From Jacaranda mimosifolia (lineage: Eukaryota > Streptophyta > Magnoliopsida > Lamiales > Bignoniaceae), in the NCBI GenBank assembly GCA_018894105.1, contig CM032117.1, forward strand, positions 52,052,503 to 52,116,502: DNA of 64,000 nucleotides. The letters are read 5' to 3'. The notes beneath the pieces were generated by a model that saw only the letters and a list, made by a program, of their open reading frames with translations, searched no databases and was not told the DNA's origin. Below, in pieces: positions 59,256 to 64,000 of this stretch. The first letter of the stretch is position 1. Each line of letters begins with the position of its first letter. The position numbers and the translations under genes were made by a program.

Positions 59256-59940
59256 CATAGACTACTCTAATCAACTAATTACAGACTTAAAGTTTTATAA
59301 AAAAAAAAATGCATTTTGATCAAATTGAGATTTGCATTGCATTCTTGCCATATCATGACATTCTGCTCCTGCTCATTGTCCCACATAATTTTCTGTTATA
59401 AAAATAGAGAAACAAGTGATGTAGTTATGATGTAGATAAGTTCGAGATCTAACAATTTATATGAAAACACTTGATTTGATATATTGCATAGGAACTCATT
59501 ACTTTCTCCATCCAAAAATCCACTTTGGCATTGCTATAGGACATGTGTGTACATATATATAATACTATATATGTCTAATACTATCTATATATTCAAATTA
59601 CTATATATATGTATACTAGTATATATATTCGGATTTGAATTATCAATGGATCGGATCGAGCCAAATCCATATTCACACCATTTATTTCGGATTATGAGAT
59701 TTTTTAATTGAATCATATATGTCGAATTTTTTATTGATTAAAAATCCTAAATAATCGAATTAAATTCAACTTGAATTCGGATTAAAATCCACTCCATTGA
59801 CAGCCCTAAGTTTGCTCTCGCAAGTTTGATCATTTTCAATAAATGCATAGAAATTTGGCACTAATTTTTTATCTTTGTAATTCAAGTAGGGTTTTTATTC
59901 ATAATTCGATTAGAAAATGTGAGTTCAAAGATTAATCACA

Positions 59941-61028
59941 ATAGTTTATGTAACAGAATTTATATGAGGTCCCTTGAGCATAGATAACAACTAATATCCT
60001 GAACTCTAAATTTTGAGTTGGAAAATGAATTAAACTACTCAAAATCAATCTTCAATAGCTTATTTGAGCGTAATGTGTTAAGCATAACAAACCACACTTG
60101 AATTCTTTTTTCTATTTAATAAGATTTGATATTTGTTCAAGCTCGTAAATTAGAATATGTAAAAATGTGTTAAATTATCAAGTTACTTGAACACATTTCA
60201 TGTCAACTCATTAAAGTTCATTCAAGTATGATTTATTTAATAGTTAAATTAAATTCAGCCATCATTTCATATCTAGTAAAAAATTTCAAATCAAACTTGA
60301 AAGTATCTTGTTCATAGCTAATTCATTTATACCTTTGTTTAAATCACGGGGTCTCCAAAAAAATTACTTGTTCAATACTAACTCTCAAACAAAATAAAGT
60401 TCATTCGAAATTAAAAACTCACTATATGCTGATGTGATTAAGAGTAACATATAGTCCTTTTAGTGCTTTTCCAGATACTTTCCTTTAGATTGAAATATTA
60501 TGAACTTTAAAAATATTTATTCAGTAATAAAATAGTTTGCTGCCTTTCGAAATAGAGGTAATTTTTTCTCCAAATTGACGTTGGGGAGCCACGTCACAAT
60601 TAGGTACTCTATTAATTAGATTAAATATGATAATATCAATAGCATTCCATCATATATTTAGCAGTAACTCCATAATTAAATCATGTAATTAAAATAAAAG
60701 GGCTAAACATAAGCATAATGAACTATTTTTTCTTTAACTATAGGCATGGAACATGTAAAAATTACTCAATAAATTTTTTAAAAGGAGCTTACAAATTTTA
60801 AAATAAAAAATTAGAAATTTATAAGTTCTTTCCTACAAAAGTATGAAACTTCTAATTTATTTTTATGATTTTAGAAGCTGCTCTAATTGAAACAATTTTA
60901 ATTGTAAAATTGTTATTATTGACATCTTGTAGATCTCCAAAATTCCATTTTATCCAAACATTTCAAAATTTTATTTTTAGAATAAAATCTAATTCTTATA
61001 AGTTGTTTTAGATATTTATGAAATCTTC
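59941..61028. other. AT-rich intergenic stretch
   Basis: No gene. From about 60780 the wording (CTTATAAGTT, AAAATTCCATTTTATCCAAACA) recalls the interior of the Tourist-like MITEs, so the tail is probably a decayed MITE into which the next hAT element inserted. Confidence 0.45.
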
Positions 61029-61036
61029 CATATAAG

Positions 61037-62012
61037 TAGGGTTGTAAATGGATATTCAAAAATTTGTTTATCGTTCGCATCCAAATCTGTTTATATATAG
61101 GGCATATTACCCATATCTGTTTGAAGCGGATATTATCTGTATTCGATTAGTAGATATTCGACTGTAAACGAATACGAATATGGTAATTGCCTATCAAATC
61201 CGTTTAACATCTGCTTCGAATACATATTTTTTAGATATATCCGTTTATATATTCAATCTATAATTTAATTAAATCCGCTATCTATATCTGATAAATAATA
61301 TTTAAAAAATTATTCTATATAATATATTATTATACATAATAAATTATTTTTATTTTTTCATTGTGAAATCTCATAATCTATATATAAATGATGTAAGTAT
61401 AAATTAGTAATTGAAGAATTAATAAGAAGAAATTAGTAGTTAAGAATTATGAAGAATCGATAGATGCTAGTAATGATAATTAAACACTACTAAATCAAGA
61501 AAAGAAATTGAAAACTAATACATGAACGATAAAATTTATCAATATAAAATTAGTGTGCTTGACTTTATAATTAATTTATATTGGTGTCATTTTATTAATA
61601 TTAATTAATCATAAAGTCGATCATTAATTTAAAAATTAACTAAATCAAGAATAATTAATTTTTTAATTCTAAAATAAGGTAGTAAACTTTTTTTTTTATA
61701 AATGAAATTTATTAGAAAAAATATGTATTTTATTACAAGTTAATGGATTTGGATATTTGGATATTTGTAAATGGATATTTGGATATTTATAAATGGATAT
61801 TCAGATATTTATAAACAGATATATCCTAATAATTATAATCGAATGCAGAGATATCCGAATTCAGTTAATATCCATCGGATACAAATTCGGATGTTATTGA
61901 AAAATATCCGTCGAATATGAATACGGTTATGAATATTATAAAACTTAAATAAATACAGATACAGATACGAATACAACATATCAGTAGTGTTTAATATTTG
62001 TTTATTGCCCTA
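61037..62012. mobile_element. hAT-type non-autonomous element
   Basis: 976 bp with ends TAGGGTTGTAAATGGATA and (reverse complement) TAGGGCAATAAACA and a perfect 8-bp target duplication CATATAAG (61029-61036, 62013-62020). The subterminal zones are rich in GGATATTTGGATAT-type words. No coding capacity. Confidence 0.88.
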
Positions 62013-62386
62013 CATATAAGTTTAGCTAAATTAATATTCTCTTGTCGATCAAGTTCAATTATACTTAGTCAGTTTATGTCGCTAATGCAAGTTTAGAAGT
62101 AGTTCCTTGAGTAATTAATTTTGTACTCATTTCAAACTTAGAAATAGTTTTTCAAGGTTAGACATTGAAGACGAACTCCAACAACTTTGATTAATTTACA
62201 TCTTCGGTAGCCTAACAGATTGTATTAGAAATTAAAATAGTGTAGGCTTAATTATTGATACCGTGTTAAGCAGTCTCAAGCAAGTTGTGAGCACATAAAC
62301 AACCCTATCCATATTCTAACAAGAAAGTTAAAAGGCTTATTATATGAAGAATAAGCAAATGAAGTTTGGAAGAAAAATTAAGGCAT

Positions 62387-63231
62387 TTTGGATCTTTTAT
62401 TTCATTTTGTATTTTATCTCCTATTTTAACTTACTAAATACATTTCAAGTGTATCTGATTTAAAATCAAGGGCAAATGTCATAAATGGTCCCTAAAGTTT
62501 TAGTTTAGAATCACTTTAGTCCTCAAACTTTAAAACTTCATTTTTTAGTCCCTAAAGTTTGGAAGTTTCAATCTAGTCCCTAAGTCAACTTTCCGACAAC
62601 TTTTTAAGGGCAAAATTGCCAATTTATAGTTGTATGTTTCACTTTAGTCCCTATATAAGGTTTTATGTTTCACTTTAGTCCCTGTATAAAATTTTATGTT
62701 CCAATTTAGTCCCTATGTTACTTTTTTCTTTTTCTTTTTTTTTCTTTTTATAAATATATGTACATGTGTATATATATAATTGATACTAATATTATTATTA
62801 ACATTAAATAATATATTATTGTATATTAATATCATTTGTGATACTATTAAAATTAATAATATTAATTGCATGATTAGTGATATATTAACAAATAAAGTAA
62901 GATATGGACTAAATTGGAACATAAAATCTTATATAGGGACTAAAGTGGAACATAAAACCTTATATAGGGATTAAATTGACAATTTTGCTCTTAAAAAGTT
63001 GCCGGAAAGTTGACTTACGGACTAGATTGAAACTAAATCCAAATGTTAGGGACTAAAAAAGGAAGTTTTAAAGTTTGAGGACTAAAGTGATTCTAAACTA
63101 AAACTTTAGGGACCATTTATGACATTATCCCTAAAATCAATTATTTGTATAAAAAAAATATTTGATATACTTAGAATGTATTGATGAAATAGAATAAGAG
63201 ATAAAACATACAATGAAAGAGATGATTCAAA
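62387..63231. mobile_element. Outer TIR element upstream of PELPK 2
   Basis: About 75-bp diverged inverted ends (TTTGGATCTTTTATTTCATT on the left, reverse complement TTTGAATCATCTCTTTCATT on the right, both continuing with TTTTATCTCYTATT). Encloses the MULE-like element at 62470. Target duplication unclear. Confidence 0.6.
62470..63131. mobile_element. Short Mutator-like element (deletion derivative of the 51026 family)
   Basis: 662 bp. Ends GGGCAAATGTCATAAATGG and its inverted partner, TIRs about 250 bp with TTTAGTCCC words, and a perfect 9-bp target duplication TAAAATCAA (62461-62469, 63132-63140). The arms and part of the AT-rich core match 51026-52954. Confidence 0.88.
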
Positions 63232-63322
63232 CTGTAATGAAGACCATAGGAAGTTGAACTAACTCAATCTCCTTGCTAACAACCAAGCCAAAAACTCAAT
63301 CTTCTTGACATGATCCACTGTC

Positions 63323-63330
63323 TATATAAA
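63323..63330 (+). promoter_or_regulatory. TATA box of PELPK 2
   Basis: TATATAAA in the same block as in PELPK 1, about 111 bp before the start. The nested TIR elements end roughly 90 bp upstream. Confidence 0.75.
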
Positions 63331-63433
63331 CCATACAACCGAGAAGACTGGATGCATCACACAAAAGATTGAACACTTTCAATCTCAAGATAACTTCTCA
63401 TCAATATATAATCTGTCACAGTTAGCTCTAGCA

Positions 63434-63940
63434 ATGGCATTTGATAGCCAGCCTTCCTTTTTCTTGTTATTTCTCATTACTTTATCATCAATAAGCGGCA
63501 ACACAAACCAAGCAGAGGCGCGCCACCTCCTGGAGTCGCCCTTGCCCTTGCCTGAGGTTCCCAAGCCTGAGATTCCGACTTTACCAGAGCCAGAGCTACC
63601 AACTCTGCCAAAACCGGAGCTTCCACCACTGCCCAAGCCTGAGCTTCCACTGTTGCCAAAGCCGGAACTCCCAACAGTACTGCCAAAGTCCGAATTCCCA
63701 ACATTGCCAAAACCTGAGCTCCCGACTTTGCCCAAGCCGGACCTCCCAGCATTGGAAAAGGCTGAGTTGCCACCACTGCCAAAGCCTGAGCTTCCAACAC
63801 TGCCAAAACCTGAATTGCCAACGTTGCCCAAGCCTGAGTTGCCAACTTTCCCTAAGCCCGAAGTGCCTAAGCCGCCCGAACTCCCAAAGCTCCCAGAATT
63901 GCCTAAACCCACTTTGCCTGAAGGACCAAAATCCCCTTGA
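63434..63940 (+). CDS. PELPK-type proline-rich secreted protein 2
   Basis: 168 residues, single exon, close paralogue of 49187-49690. Same signal peptide (one early residue differs: MAFDSQ versus MALDSQ), the same NQAEARHLLE junction and a repeat domain of PELPTLPKPEL-type units. The repeat region differs by small in-frame gains and losses (for example PTVLPKSEF here), while the 5' leader is nearly identical. Predicted extracellular cell-wall protein of the PELPK family. The TIR insertions just upstream of the core promoter may have altered its regulation relative to PELPK 1. Confidence 0.93.
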   Translation: MAFDSQPSFFLLFLITLSSISGNTNQAEARHLLESPLPLPEVPKPEIPTLPEPELPTLPKPELPPLPKPELPLLPKPELPTVLPKSEFPTLPKPELPTLPKPDLPALEKAELPPLPKPELPTLPKPELPTLPKPELPTFPKPEVPKPPELPKLPELPKPTLPEGPKSP

Positions 63941-64000
63941 TTAATTTGTATCATTGGCACAAGTTGTCATGGATCGGATTTTAGACGGTGAAAAACTCTG

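Larger units (their letters stand above)
56531..59808. mobile_element. Large hAT-type non-autonomous element
   Basis: 3278 bp with ends TAGGGTTGTTAATGG and (reverse complement) TAGGGCTGTCAATGG and a perfect 8-bp target duplication AGTTTGCT (56523-56530, 59809-59816). Subterminal GAATCCGA/TCGGATT words on both sides. No transposase frame. It carries a GC-rich island (57515-57740) and a further hAT element (58219-59255). Confidence 0.86.
56180..59940. repeat. Tandem duplication unit 2, interrupted by a hAT-type element
   Basis: Pairs with unit 1 (53835-56170). Its only large insertion is 56531-59808; it retains the unoccupied site of the MULE-like element found in unit 1, while unit 1 retains the unoccupied site (TATTTTGCTCTAGCAA, about 56040) of the hAT insertion here. 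Confidence 0.75.
62100..64000 (+). repeat. Partial third copy of the NLR trailer plus PELPK segment
   Basis: 62100-62386 resembles 48780-49060 and 16440-16678. After removal of 62387-63231 the match continues as TGACATGATCCACTGTCTATATAAACC and through the PELPK gene. No NLR sequence precedes it, so only the right end of the unit was copied or kept. The segment runs off the window end. Confidence 0.78.

Noticed and set aside
1..64000. CRISPR arrays, tRNA or rRNA genes
   Set aside because: None seen; regularly spaced repeats are microsatellites or transposon sub-repeats.

Overview
This window is plant nuclear DNA, very AT-rich and dense in transposons. It carries CC-NB-ARC-LRR (NLR) disease-resistance genes of the R1/RPP13-like type, PELPK-type proline-rich cell-wall protein genes, Ty1/copia and Ty3/gypsy LTR elements, and many MITE, hAT, Mutator-like and Helitron-like elements. 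It fits a eudicot; the R1-like NLR type hints at an asterid, but the species cannot be fixed from sequence alone. No rRNA, tRNA, CRISPR or bacterial gene was seen.

Layout. 1-1883: end of a probable gypsy LTR. About 2525-21650: duplicated segment 'A', holding an NLR pseudogene (8259-15806) split by a full-length copia element (copia 1, 8759-13738). A second copia (copia 2, 16679-21616, minus) lies downstream. Segment A stops abruptly at a decayed C-terminal piece of a TM9SF/EMP70 endomembrane-protein gene (about 21648-27397), which is split by a third copia (copia 3, 21858-27074, minus). 29261-31912: intact NLR 'C' on the minus strand, with its upstream region (to about 38740) full of hAT, MULE-like and MITE insertions and partly an inverted relative of segment A. 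About 40530-49040: segment 'B', the paralogue of A, with an intact NLR (45639-48239) followed by PELPK gene 1 (49187-49690). 50264-62020: gene-free and built of nested TIR elements, a solo LTR and a Helitron-like element. 62100-64000: a partial third copy ('C segment') with PELPK gene 2 (63434-63940), whose upstream region has been invaded by nested TIR elements.

Intact host genes likely to be expressed are NLR B (+), NLR C (-) and the two PELPK genes; NLR A and the TM9SF fragment are dead. NLRs act inside the cell as pathogen sensors, while PELPK proteins are secreted to the wall, so linkage with NLR B comes from block duplication and need not mean a shared pathway.

The most useful property of the window is that A and B are paralogous over many kilobases. 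B therefore preserves pre-insertion sites for at least five insertions found in A, and A preserves the site of a Helitron-like insertion found in B. No wholly new biological system is claimed. The best leads are this empty-site map, the TM9SF junction at the duplication edge, GC-rich islands inside long-TIR MULE-like elements, and unusual NB-ARC residues in NLR C.
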